Part shown: one piece after another, positions 41,414-49,247 of the stretch | Numbering within the stretch: the first letter of the stretch is position 1 | Layout of the letters: each line of letters opens with the position of its first letter | NCBI GenBank assembly: GCA_905214955.1 | Contig: CAJMON010000001.1 | Location: forward strand, 32,800-96,799 | Source of the DNA: an uncultured bacterium | GTDB taxonomy: Bacteria; Bacillota; Clostridia; Lachnospirales; Lachnospiraceae | Length of the DNA: 64,000 bases | Reading direction: 5' to 3' | The notes under the pieces: model-generated | What the model saw: only the letters and a program-made list of their open reading frames with translations | What the model was told of the DNA's origin: nothing | Database searches by the model: none | Position numbers and translations under genes: made by a program

Positions 41414-41574
41414 TACAGTGAATATTAAGTAACCACCATATTGACTTGTCTGATTTTTCATCTGCTGCGTTGTCGTCAATCGGCGCAGCCACCGCTACGC
41501 CTCATTCCTCCGCCTTGCATATGAAGAAATCATCCTGCGCCAATATAGCAGATACTTAATTTTCACTGTACTAG
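41410..41574. mobile_element. MITE-like element with terminal inverted repeats (short copy)
   Basis: A 165-bp non-coding segment. The left end 41410-41431 and the right end 41553-41574 are 22-bp inverted repeats with a single mismatch (CTAGTACAGTGAA[T/A]ATTAAGTA). Positions 41455-41519 are clearly related to 24157-24221 in the longer element. Because the ends start CTAG, the left end supplies the TAG stop of dapF. No transposase gene is present. TA-target insertion (mariner/IS630 style) would fit, but CTAG is palindromic, so a duplicated target cannot be distinguished from the repeat itself. Confidence 0.8.
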
Positions 41575-41641
41575 CAAAACGAAATGGTGTTGAACAGAGG
41601 TTAGACAACACTTACATAAGACTGAGAAAGAAGGAAAAGCC

Positions 41642-42856
41642 ATGTTTAAAGTAAATGACAACTATTTAAAATTACCTGGAAGCTATCTGTTTTCCAACAT
41701 TGCAAAGAAAGTTGCCGCCTATGGAGAAGCACATCCGGATGCACAGATTATCCGTCTTGGCATCGGCGATGTGACCCAGCCGCTGGCACCGGCCATCATT
41801 GACGCACTTCACGGAGCAGTGGAGGAAATGGGACATGCAGAAACATTCCATGGTTATGCTCCGGATCTTGGTTATGAATTCCTGCGCAATGCCATTGCAA
41901 AAAATGATTATCAGGACAGAGGCTGCGACATCCACGCAGATGAAATCTTCGTTTCAGACGGAGCAAAGTGTGATTCCGGAAACATTCAGGAGATTTTCAG
42001 TGTAGACAACAAAATTGCAGTGTGCGACCCGGTTTATCCGGTATACGTGGACACTAATGTTATGGCAGGACGTACCGGCACTTATGATCCGGCAAAAGGC
42101 ACCTGGAGCGATGTGATCTACATGCCCTGCACCGCAGAAAACAACTTTATACCGGAACTTCCAAAAGAAACACCGGATATCATTTACCTGTGCTTCCCCA
42201 ACAACCCCACCGGAACTACCATCACCAAAGACCAGCTGCAGGTATGGGTGGACTATGCCAACAAAAACGGTGCAGTGATCATCTACGATGCCGCTTATGA
42301 AGCCTATATTTCTGAGGATGACGTGCCGCACAGCATTTACGAGTGTGAGGGAGCCAGAACCTGCGCCATTGAGCTGCACAGCTTTTCTAAAAATGCAGGT
42401 TTTACCGGAACCCGTCTGGGCTACACTGTCATTCCCAAAGATTTAAAATCCGGGGATGTGATGCTTCATTCTCTGTGGGCAAGACGCCACGGGACCAAAT
42501 ACAACGGCGCTCCTTACATTGTACAGAAAGCAGGAGAGGCTGTTTACTCACCAGAAGGAAAGGCCCAGTTAAAAGAGCAGATCGCCTATTACATGAAGAA
42601 TGCCAAGACTATTCTGGAAGGATTAAAAGCAGCAGGCTACACCGTATTCGGCGGTGTCAATGCGCCGTATATCTGGCTGAAAACACCGGACGGCATGAAC
42701 TCCTGGGAGTTCTTTGATTACCTTCTGGAAAAGGCCAATGTGGTAGGTACGCCGGGATCTGGATTTGGCCCCAGCGGAGAAGGATATTTCCGTCTGACTG
42801 CATTTGGAAGCTATGAAAATACAGTAGCAGCCATTGAGCGGATCAAACATCTGTAA
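41642..42856 (+). CDS. dapL: LL-diaminopimelate aminotransferase
   Basis: A 404-residue PLP enzyme that converts tetrahydrodipicolinate to LL-diaminopimelate in one step, using glutamate; it is characteristic of plants, chlamydiae and many Clostridia. Features are LRLGIGDVTQPLAPAIIDALH-like (here IRLGIGDVTQPL), EIFVSDGAKCDSGNIQEIF, CFPNNPTGTTIT, IYDAAYEAYIS and the PLP lysine K250 in HSFSKNAGFTGTRLG. GSGFGPSGEGYFRLTAFG ends the fold. ATG 41642 follows AAGGAAAAGCC. The MITE-like element lies just upstream; the only promoter-like sequence between them is weak (TTGAAC(17)TACATA, 41590-41618). A strong terminator follows. Confidence 0.96.
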   Translation: MFKVNDNYLKLPGSYLFSNIAKKVAAYGEAHPDAQIIRLGIGDVTQPLAPAIIDALHGAVEEMGHAETFHGYAPDLGYEFLRNAIAKNDYQDRGCDIHADEIFVSDGAKCDSGNIQEIFSVDNKIAVCDPVYPVYVDTNVMAGRTGTYDPAKGTWSDVIYMPCTAENNFIPELPKETPDIIYLCFPNNPTGTTITKDQLQVWVDYANKNGAVIIYDAAYEAYISEDDVPHSIYECEGARTCAIELHSFSKNAGFTGTRLGYTVIPKDLKSGDVMLHSLWARRHGTKYNGAPYIVQKAGEAVYSPEGKAQLKEQIAYYMKNAKTILEGLKAAGYTVFGGVNAPYIWLKTPDGMNSWEFFDYLLEKANVVGTPGSGFGPSGEGYFRLTAFGSYENTVAAIERIKHL

Positions 42857-42885
42857 AACGAACATGCCGCCTGATGGCGGCAGAA

Positions 42886-42922
42886 CCATAAAAAAAAGTG
42901 TCTTCGACACTTTTTTTTATGG
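42886..42922. terminator. bidirectional terminator between dapL and asnA
   Basis: A perfect 17-bp palindrome (42886-42902 with 42906-42922) contains eight A and eight T, giving termination signals on both strands. A second hairpin, TGCCGCC/GGCGGCA (42865-42882), sits just before it. Confidence 0.9.
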
Positions 42923-42938
42923 TTTTATTTGAGAGAGT

Positions 42939-43949
42939 TTACAGAAGTTCAATGCCGTGGGCGGCTGCCTCGCGGCATACGTCATCCGGCCACAGAGAAG
43001 CCTGTACTTCCCCGATATGCGCTTTGCGCAGGTAAAACATACAAATTCTGGACTGTCCGATACCACCTCCGATGGTATAGGGCAATTCTTTGTCCAGAAT
43101 AGCTTTCTGGAAAGGCAGTTCAGCACGTTCCGGGCATCCGGCAAGGGCAAGCTGACGGATCAGGGCATCTTCATCCACACGGATACCCATGGAGGAAAGC
43201 TCCAGGGCAATGTCAAGAACCGGATAATATACGATGATATCACCATTTAAGTGCCAGTCATCATAGTCCGGGGCACGTCCGTCATGGGGTTCTCCGGAAG
43301 CCAGTTTGTCACCAATCTCCATGATGAAGACTGCGCCTTTTTCTTTGGCAATGGCATATTCCCGCTCTTTGGGAGTTGCATTCGGCATCCAGTTTTCCAG
43401 TTCCTGGGTGGATACGAAGAAGATATCCGGCGGCAGGATTTCCTGGATATAGTCATAACGGATGGACATGTATTTTTCTGTTTTTTTCAGAACCTGGTAG
43501 ACCTGGCGGACCACATGCTTTAAGGTGTCAAGGTTGCGCTCTTCTTTTTTGATGATTTTTTCCCAGTCCCACTGATCCACATAGATAGAGTGGATGTTGT
43601 CAGTGTCTTCATCCCGGCGGATGGCGTTCATGTCGGTATACAGACCTTCTCCATAGGAAAAACCATATTTTTTCAGAGCATAGCGTTTCCACTTGGCGAG
43701 AGAGTGGACGATCTCAGCCTGTGCATCGTTCTGTTCTTTGATGCCAAAAGAAACCGGACGTTCAACGCCGTTTAAGTTGTCATTTAATCCGGACTGGGGT
43801 GTGACAAACAGAGGAGCAGACACACGCAGAAGATTTAAGCGCTCGGTAAGGGTGCTCTGGAAAAAATCTTTCACGGTTTTGATGGCTACCTGAGTGTCAT
43901 GAAGGTTCAGATCGGAGTGATAGTTTTCAGGTATGATAAATTGTTTCAT
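42939..43949 (-). CDS. asnA: aspartate--ammonia ligase (asparagine synthetase A)
   Basis: A 336-residue class II aminoacyl-tRNA-synthetase-like enzyme that makes asparagine from aspartate, ammonia and ATP. Family blocks are NLLRVSAPLFVTPQSGLNDNLNGVERPVSF, VHSLAKWKRYAL, YTDMNAIRRDEDTDNIHSIYVDQWDWEKII, NGDIIVYYPVL and YTIGGGIGQSRICMFYL. The open frame starts seven codons earlier, but ATG 43949 follows AAAAGGAGATC and gives MKQFIIPENYHSDL. It is divergent from the T-box-controlled aspS2-gatCAB operon, pairing two alternative asparagine routes around one regulatory region. A promoter lies at 44032-44004. Confidence 0.96.
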   Translation of the reverse strand: MKQFIIPENYHSDLNLHDTQVAIKTVKDFFQSTLTERLNLLRVSAPLFVTPQSGLNDNLNGVERPVSFGIKEQNDAQAEIVHSLAKWKRYALKKYGFSYGEGLYTDMNAIRRDEDTDNIHSIYVDQWDWEKIIKKEERNLDTLKHVVRQVYQVLKKTEKYMSIRYDYIQEILPPDIFFVSTQELENWMPNATPKEREYAIAKEKGAVFIMEIGDKLASGEPHDGRAPDYDDWHLNGDIIVYYPVLDIALELSSMGIRVDEDALIRQLALAGCPERAELPFQKAILDKELPYTIGGGIGQSRICMFYLRKAHIGEVQASLWPDDVCREAAAHGIELL

Positions 43950-44003
43950 GGGTAGTGATCTCCTTTTCACTTCTTCCTGTAGGGGTACGAAAACCCTGTC
44001 CTT

Positions 44004-44032
44004 ATCGTAGCACAGAGAGGGAGCGGTGTAAA
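44004..44032 (-). promoter_or_regulatory. promoter for asnA
   Basis: On the minus strand: TTTACA (44032-44027), 17-bp spacer, TACGAT (44009-44004), 55 bp before the start codon. Confidence 0.6.
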
Positions 44033-44070
44033 TAAAAAAGTTTTAAGGCAGATGGGTGTGAAAAAAACAC

Positions 44071-44099
44071 TTGCAAAATAAAAAAACATGTGCTAGTAT
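44071..44099 (+). promoter_or_regulatory. promoter for the T-box/aspS2-gatCAB operon
   Basis: TTGCAA (44071-44076), 17-bp spacer, TAGTAT (44094-44099), just upstream of the T-box leader. It is back to back with the asnA promoter, 38 bp apart. Confidence 0.6.
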
Positions 44100-44104
44100 G
44101 AAAC

Positions 44105-44397
44105 ACATGAGAAATGCAAAGAAAGAGACTCCGTTTTTGGAACCTGACAGGAATTTGGCATCACCGACTGAGAGTGCCGATTAGGCGAAGAAGACAATGG
44201 GGAACACTCTGGAGCAGACTGTCTGAACAAAGCAGTAGGGCAGTACGTTGCGCGCGTTAAGCGTTTGAGAGGTAAGTATCAGAGGATTGGTTTGAAAAGT
44301 GATCAAAGCAGTGCTGTGATATTTGCAAGGCGGGTGGTACCGCGGATCATAAATTAGGTGAGTCCGTCCCGGAATAGCGATATTCCGGGGCGTTTTT
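44105..44397 (+). ncRNA. T-box riboswitch (likely tRNA-Asn, possibly also tRNA-Glu)
   Basis: The T-box core AAGGCGGGTGGTACCGCGG is at 44327-44345. The intrinsic terminator follows: 44365-44376 pairs with 44381-44392 around GCGA, then TTTTT. The stem I region includes CACCGACTGAGAGTG (AG-bulge/terminal-loop style). A candidate specifier is GAAC at 44202-44205 followed by A, containing AAC (Asn) and, one base earlier, GAA (Glu). This overlap matches the two-codon T-box described for the transamidation operon of Clostridium acetobutylicum. The core is certain; the specifier assignment is my reading, without a computed fold. Confidence 0.9.
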
Positions 44398-44478
44398 GTA
44401 TTTGCAAAAAAAGAACGGAAAAGCCGCTGTGATAAAAATCTTCGGGCAGGAGCGCACTGCCTGGAGCATAACCAACAT

Positions 44479-44556
44479 AAAAAGCTGCCGCAAAGGTGCG
44501 GAAAGGATTCCACGGGGAAAGTGTGGAATCTGTATCCCGCCTTTGGCAGCTTTTTT
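44479..44556 (+). terminator. second terminator-like hairpin between the T-box and aspS2
   Basis: AAAAAGCTGCC-gc-AAAGG (44479-44496) pairs with CCTTTGGCAGCTTTTTT (44540-44556), and the interior folds further through GATTCCAC/GTGTGGAATC (44507-44530). It ends in six T and lies downstream of the T-box terminator but upstream of the aspS2 ribosome site. The whole 44398-44595 stretch is otherwise non-coding. Confidence 0.7.
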
Positions 44557-44595
44557 AGAAGAAAGATTTGCTTGACAGAAAAGGAGAACTGCGGT

Positions 44596-45927
44596 ATGGA
44601 ATTTATGACAGGAATCAAAGAAAAAGAGACAATGGAAATCCCGGCACTGCTTACAATGCCAAAAGAAGGAGAAATCGTAAAAATACATGGAACCGTCCAC
44701 ACCATCCGTGATATGGGAGAAGTTGCATTCGTTGTGCTTCGAAAAAGAGATGGTCTGCTGCAGTGTGTCTATGAAGAAGGCACCTCAAAATTTGATCTGA
44801 AAGCCTTAAAAGAAGAGGCAGCCGTAGAACTTTCCGGGCGCCTGCACAAAGAAGAGCGTGCACCCCACGGCATTGAAATCCGCATTGACACTCTGACGAT
44901 TTTAAGTGAGCCGGCAGCCCCCCTTCCTCTGCCAATTTCCAAATGGAAATTAAACACCTCCCTGGAAGCCAAGTTAAACATGCGGCCCATTTCTCTTAGA
45001 AATCTGCAGGAGCGGGCAAAATTCCGGATTCAGGAAGGCGTAGTGAGAGGCTTCCGTGATTTCCTCTACAGCCAGGGATTTACCGAGATCCATACCCCGA
45101 AGATCGGTGCAAAGAGTGCAGAAGGCGGTTCCAACTTATTCCGGCTGGAGTATTTCCACCGTCCGGCAGTGCTCCAGCAGAGCCCCCAGCTGTACAAACA
45201 GATGATGGTAGGAGTTTTTGAGAGAGTTTTTGAAACCGGCCCGGTGTTCCGAGCAGAAAAGCATAACACCAAGCGCCATTTAAACGAATATACCAGCCTG
45301 GATTTTGAAATGGGCTACATTGACGGATTTGAAGATCTGATGTCCATGGAAACCGGGTTTCTTCAGTATATGTTAAAATTGTTAAAGGAAGATTACCAGA
45401 AAGAGCTGGATCTTTTAAAGATCACTCTCCCAAGCGCAGATAAGATTCCGGCAGTCCGGTTTGATAAAGCAAAAGAACTGGTGGCAGAAAAATACAACCG
45501 CAAGATCCGCAACCCCTTTGACTTAGAGCCGGAAGAAGAAGCCTTGATCGGTCGGTACTTTAAAGAAGAATACGGTTCCGATTTCGTATTTGTCACCCAT
45601 TATCCCTCCAAGAAGCGTCCTTTCTATGCAATGGATGATCCAGAAGACAGCCGCTTTACCTTAAGCTTTGACCTGCTCTTTGACGGACTGGAAATCACCA
45701 CCGGAGGCCAGAGAATCCATGATTATCAGGCCCTGTGTGATAAGATCGCGGCCAGAGGTATGACAGAAGAGGGACTGGAACAGTATCTGGATACCTTCAA
45801 ACACGGAATGCCGCCTCATGGAGGCCTTGGAATCGGCCTGGAGCGTCTGACCATGAAACTTTTAGGAGAAGAAAATGTGCGGGAAACTACCCTGTTCCCA
45901 AGAGATTTAAGCAGACTGGAGCCGTAA
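44596..45927 (+). CDS. aspS2: non-discriminating aspartyl-tRNA synthetase (archaeal-type AspRS2)
   Basis: A 443-residue class II synthetase of the archaeal/AspRS2 kind, shorter than bacterial AspS because it lacks the GAD insertion. The N-terminal OB fold (about 30-125) includes VKIHGTVHTIRDMGEVAFVVLRKRDG; the catalytic core has FREFLYSQGFTEIHTPKI-like motif 1 (here FRDFLYSQGFTEIHTPKI), motif 2 GPVFRAEKHNTKRHLNEYTSLDFEM and motif 3 GLGIGLERLTMKLL. Such enzymes charge Asp to both tRNA-Asp and tRNA-Asn; GatCAB then amidates Asp-tRNA-Asn. Co-transcription with gatC-gatA-gatB and the T-box fits that pathway. ATG 44596 follows AAGGAG by nine bases; ATG 44608 is a possible alternative. A separate discriminating AspS should exist elsewhere. 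Confidence 0.93.
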   Translation: MEFMTGIKEKETMEIPALLTMPKEGEIVKIHGTVHTIRDMGEVAFVVLRKRDGLLQCVYEEGTSKFDLKALKEEAAVELSGRLHKEERAPHGIEIRIDTLTILSEPAAPLPLPISKWKLNTSLEAKLNMRPISLRNLQERAKFRIQEGVVRGFRDFLYSQGFTEIHTPKIGAKSAEGGSNLFRLEYFHRPAVLQQSPQLYKQMMVGVFERVFETGPVFRAEKHNTKRHLNEYTSLDFEMGYIDGFEDLMSMETGFLQYMLKLLKEDYQKELDLLKITLPSADKIPAVRFDKAKELVAEKYNRKIRNPFDLEPEEEALIGRYFKEEYGSDFVFVTHYPSKKRPFYAMDDPEDSRFTLSFDLLFDGLEITTGGQRIHDYQALCDKIAARGMTEEGLEQYLDTFKHGMPPHGGLGIGLERLTMKLLGEENVRETTLFPRDLSRLEP

Positions 45928-45945
45928 AGAAAAAGGAGAAACATC

Positions 45946-46239
45946 ATGGCAAATAAAATCAGTGATGAAACCATCGAATATGTAGGAATTCTGGCAAAGC
46001 TGGAATTAAATGACCAGGAAAAAGAAGAAGCCAAAAAAGATATGGAACGGATGTTAGACTATATTGACCAGTTAAATGAACTGGATACCACAGGAATCGA
46101 GCCGATGTCCCATATTTTCCCGGTAACCAATGTGTTCCGGGAGGATGTGGTGACAAACGGAGATGAACATGAACAGACTCTGGCCAATGCACCAGAAGCC
46201 AAAGACGGTGCTTTTAAGGTGCCAAAAACGGTAGAGTAG
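45946..46239 (+). CDS. gatC: Asp-tRNA(Asn)/Glu-tRNA(Gln) amidotransferase subunit C
   Basis: A 97-residue helical subunit that clamps GatA to GatB. It shows the family opening ISDETIEYVGILAKLELNDQEKE, the mid-helix DMERMLDYIDQLNELDTTGIEPM, and the tail VFREDVVTNGDEHEQTLANAPEAKDGAFKVPKTVE. ATG 45946 follows AAAGGAGAAAC, 18 bp after the aspS2 stop; gatA begins 11 bp downstream. Together with GatA and GatB it forms the transamidosome, probably with AspRS2. Confidence 0.95.
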   Translation: MANKISDETIEYVGILAKLELNDQEKEEAKKDMERMLDYIDQLNELDTTGIEPMSHIFPVTNVFREDVVTNGDEHEQTLANAPEAKDGAFKVPKTVE

Positions 46240-46250
46240 GAGGAAAAAAC

Positions 46251-47726
46251 GTGAGGATTACAGACCTGACAGCCTTAGAGCTTGGAAAAAAGATCAGAGA
46301 AAAAGAAATTTCCGCTGTGGAAGCCGCCCAGGAATCCCTGGCTCAGATCAAAGCAACAGAAGAGACGATTCATGCCTATGTGACCGTTGATGAAGAAGGT
46401 GCATTAAAGCAGGCAGCGAAGGTGCAGAAACAGATTGAGGATGGCATTCTGACAGGTCCCCTGGCCGGAGTTCCGGCGGCCATTAAGGACAACATGTGTA
46501 CTGAAGGGTTAAAAACAACCTGCAGCTCCAAGATTCTGTACAACTTTGTTCCCACTTATACTGCAGAAGCTGTGAAAAACCTGGAAAAAGCAGGAGCTGT
46601 GGTACTTGGAAAGACCAACATGGATGAGTTTGCCATGGGAAGCACCACAGAAACTTCTGCATACGGCGTGACCAGAAACCCATGGGATTCCACACGGGTT
46701 CCGGGAGGTTCTTCCGGCGGCTCCTGTGCAGCCGTTTCCGCCCAGGAATGCTTTTATGCGCTGGGTTCCGATACCGGCGGCTCCATCCGCCAGCCCAGTT
46801 CCTTCTGCGGCGTAACCGGAATTAAACCGACTTATGGAACGGTTTCCCGCTATGGACTCATTGCCTATGGATCTTCACTGGATCAGATCGGACCGGTGGC
46901 AAAAGATGTCAGCGACTGTGCAGCCATTCTGGAAGCCATTGCTTCTTATGATGTCAAAGACAGCACATCCATGAAGCGGGACGATCTGGATTTTACTTCT
47001 GCACTGGTGGATAATGTAAAAGGAATGCGCATCGGAATTCCCAAAGACTATTTTGGAAAAGGTTTGGATCCCCAGGTGGCAGAGGCTGTGATGAAGGGTG
47101 CAAAGGCTCTGGAGGCCAAAGGAGCGATTCTGGAAGAGTTCGACTTGAGCCTGGTGGATTACGCTATCCCGGCGTATTACGTCATTGCAGATGCAGAAGC
47201 CAGCTCCAACCTGGCACGGTTTGACGGTGTGAAATACGGCTACCGTGCAAAAGAATATGAGGGACTTCACAACATGTACAAAAAGAGCAGAAGCGAAGGA
47301 TTCGGACCGGAAGTAAAACGCCGGATTATGCTGGGGTCCTTCGTGTTAAGCTCCGGATATTATGACGCTTATTATCTGAAGGCCCTGCGGACAAAAGCGT
47401 TGATTAAAAAAGCATTTGACGATGCATTCCAGAAATACGATGTAATTTTAGGCCCGGCAGCGCCGTCTACCGCACCAAAGCTTGGGGAATCCTTAAGCGA
47501 TCCGCTGAAAATGTACTTAGGCGATATCTACACCATTTCCGTGAACCTGGCAGGTCTGCCAGGCATGTCCGTTCCCTGCGGAAAAGATGAGAAAGGCCTT
47601 CCCATTGGAATGCAGCTGATTGGAGACTGCTTTAAAGAAAAGAACATTCTCCGTGCAGGCTATGCGTTTGAACAGACCAGAACTTATGAAGGACCGGCTG
47701 TGGCAGGAAGGAGTGAAGCAAGATGA
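46251..47726 (+). CDS. gatA: Asp-tRNA(Asn)/Glu-tRNA(Gln) amidotransferase subunit A
   Basis: A 491-residue amidase-signature enzyme that frees ammonia from glutamine for GatB. The Ser-cis-Ser-Lys triad is intact and at canonical positions: K79 (AAIKDNM), S154 (GGSSGGS) and S178 (DTGGSIRQP). It also has GKTNMDEFAMGSTTETSAYG and VSRYGLIAYGSSLDQIGP. The start is GTG 46251 behind TAGGAGG; no ATG gives the family N terminus. Its stop overlaps the gatB start by ATGA, indicating coupled translation. Confidence 0.97.
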   Translation: MRITDLTALELGKKIREKEISAVEAAQESLAQIKATEETIHAYVTVDEEGALKQAAKVQKQIEDGILTGPLAGVPAAIKDNMCTEGLKTTCSSKILYNFVPTYTAEAVKNLEKAGAVVLGKTNMDEFAMGSTTETSAYGVTRNPWDSTRVPGGSSGGSCAAVSAQECFYALGSDTGGSIRQPSSFCGVTGIKPTYGTVSRYGLIAYGSSLDQIGPVAKDVSDCAAILEAIASYDVKDSTSMKRDDLDFTSALVDNVKGMRIGIPKDYFGKGLDPQVAEAVMKGAKALEAKGAILEEFDLSLVDYAIPAYYVIADAEASSNLARFDGVKYGYRAKEYEGLHNMYKKSRSEGFGPEVKRRIMLGSFVLSSGYYDAYYLKALRTKALIKKAFDDAFQKYDVILGPAAPSTAPKLGESLSDPLKMYLGDIYTISVNLAGLPGMSVPCGKDEKGLPIGMQLIGDCFKEKNILRAGYAFEQTRTYEGPAVAGRSEAR

Positions 47727-49159
47727 GCAGACAATATGAGACCGTGATTGGACTGGAAGTCCATGTAGAGCTTGCCACCAAGACCAAAATTTTCTGTGGC
47801 TGCTCCACTGCATTCGGAGGAGCTCCCAATACCCATACCTGCCCGGTATGCACTGGAATGCCGGGTTCGCTTCCAGTACTGAACAAACAGGTGGTAGAAC
47901 ATGCTCTGGCAGTAGGACTTGCCACTAACTGCGGCATCAACCAGTACTGTAAATTTGACCGGAAAAACTATTTCTATCCGGATAACCCTCAGAACTACCA
48001 GATTTCCCAGTTGTATCTGCCTATCTGCCACGATGGCTGGGTGGAAATCGAGACTGCTGCAGGAAAGAAAAAAGTAGGAATTCATGAGATCCACATGGAA
48101 GAGGATGCAGGAAAACTGGTTCACGATGAGTGGGAAGACTGCTCCCTGGTAGACTACAACCGAAGCGGCGTGCCTCTGATTGAAATTGTATCCGAGCCGG
48201 ATATGCGAAGCGCCGAAGAAGTTATTGCTTATTTGGACAAACTGCGTCTGATTATTCAGTACCTGGGGGCATCTGACTGCAAGCTTCAGGAAGGCTCCAT
48301 GCGTGCCGATGTCAACCTGTCAGTGCGGGAAGTGGGGCAGGAGACTTTCGGAACCAGAACTGAGATGAAAAACTTAAACTCTTTTAAAGCCATTGCACGT
48401 GCCATTGAGGGAGAGCGTGCCCGCCAGATTGAACTTATTGAAGAAGGAAAGGCCGTTGTCCAGGAAACCAGAAGATGGGATGACAACAAAGAATATTCTT
48501 ACGCCATGCGTTCCAAAGAAGATGCCAAGGATTACCGGTATTTTCCAGATCCGGATCTTCCACCAGTATGGATCGATGACGACTGGCTGGAAGCAGTGAG
48601 AAAACGCCAGCCAGAGCTTCGGACAGAGAAACTGGAGCGTTACAAAAAGGAATTTGATATTCCAGATTATGATGCAGGCATTCTGACCGGGTCCAAGGCC
48701 CTGGCAGACCTGTTTGAGGCAGCTACGGCAATCTGTCACAAGCCGAAAAAAGTATCCAACTGGATCATGGTGGAAACCTTACGGTTGTTAAAAGAGCATG
48801 GTATGGAACCGGAAGAGCTGAAATTTTCACCGGAAAATCTGGCAAAACTGGTAGAGCTGACGGAAGCAGGCACCATCAACAGTACCGTGGCAAAAGAAGT
48901 TTTTGAAAAGATCTTTGCAGAAGATATTGATCCGGAAGCCTATGTGGAGGCTCACGGTCTGAAAACTGTAAACGATGAGGGTGCATTGGAAGAAGTCATC
49001 CGTGAAATTGTGAAGGCCAATTCCCAGTCTGTGGCAGATTACAAAGGCGGAAAACAGAAAGCTATTGGATTTTTAGTAGGACAGACCATGAAAGCCATGA
49101 AGGGAAAAGCAGATCCAGGAACGGTCAATAAAATTTTAAAACAGGTTCTGGACGAATAA
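47723..49159 (+). CDS. gatB: Asp-tRNA(Asn)/Glu-tRNA(Gln) amidotransferase subunit B
   Basis: A 478-residue kinase and amidotransferase subunit that phosphorylates the misacylated Asp or Glu on tRNA and amidates it with ammonia channelled from GatA. Family blocks are YETVIGLEVHVELATKTKIFCGCS, CPVCTGMPGSLPVLN, RKNYFYPDNPQNYQISQ, HMEEDAGKLVHD, YNRSGVPLIEIVSEPDMRS, QEGSMRADVNLSVR, and the C-terminal YqeY-like tRNA-binding domain ending FLVGQTMKAMKGKADPGTVNKILKQVLD. The CxC...CxxC zinc-binding cysteines are present near residues 30-45. It is the last gene of the T-box operon; no terminator is obvious before the next promoter. Confidence 0.97.
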   Translation: MSRQYETVIGLEVHVELATKTKIFCGCSTAFGGAPNTHTCPVCTGMPGSLPVLNKQVVEHALAVGLATNCGINQYCKFDRKNYFYPDNPQNYQISQLYLPICHDGWVEIETAAGKKKVGIHEIHMEEDAGKLVHDEWEDCSLVDYNRSGVPLIEIVSEPDMRSAEEVIAYLDKLRLIIQYLGASDCKLQEGSMRADVNLSVREVGQETFGTRTEMKNLNSFKAIARAIEGERARQIELIEEGKAVVQETRRWDDNKEYSYAMRSKEDAKDYRYFPDPDLPPVWIDDDWLEAVRKRQPELRTEKLERYKKEFDIPDYDAGILTGSKALADLFEAATAICHKPKKVSNWIMVETLRLLKEHGMEPEELKFSPENLAKLVELTEAGTINSTVAKEVFEKIFAEDIDPEAYVEAHGLKTVNDEGALEEVIREIVKANSQSVADYKGGKQKAIGFLVGQTMKAMKGKADPGTVNKILKQVLDE

Positions 49160-49173
49160 GATTGGAAACAGCA

Positions 49174-49202
49174 TTGTTTTTTCAGGAAAATTCGTGTATT
49201 AT
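49174..49202 (+). promoter_or_regulatory. promoter for the deacetylase-like lipoprotein gene
   Basis: TTGTTT (49174-49179), 17-bp spacer, TATTAT (49197-49202), 46 bp before the TTG start at 49248. Confidence 0.55.
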
Positions 49203-49247
49203 GAAAGAAAGGCAGAAAAGAAGGAAGACATACAGAGGAGGCGCGGA

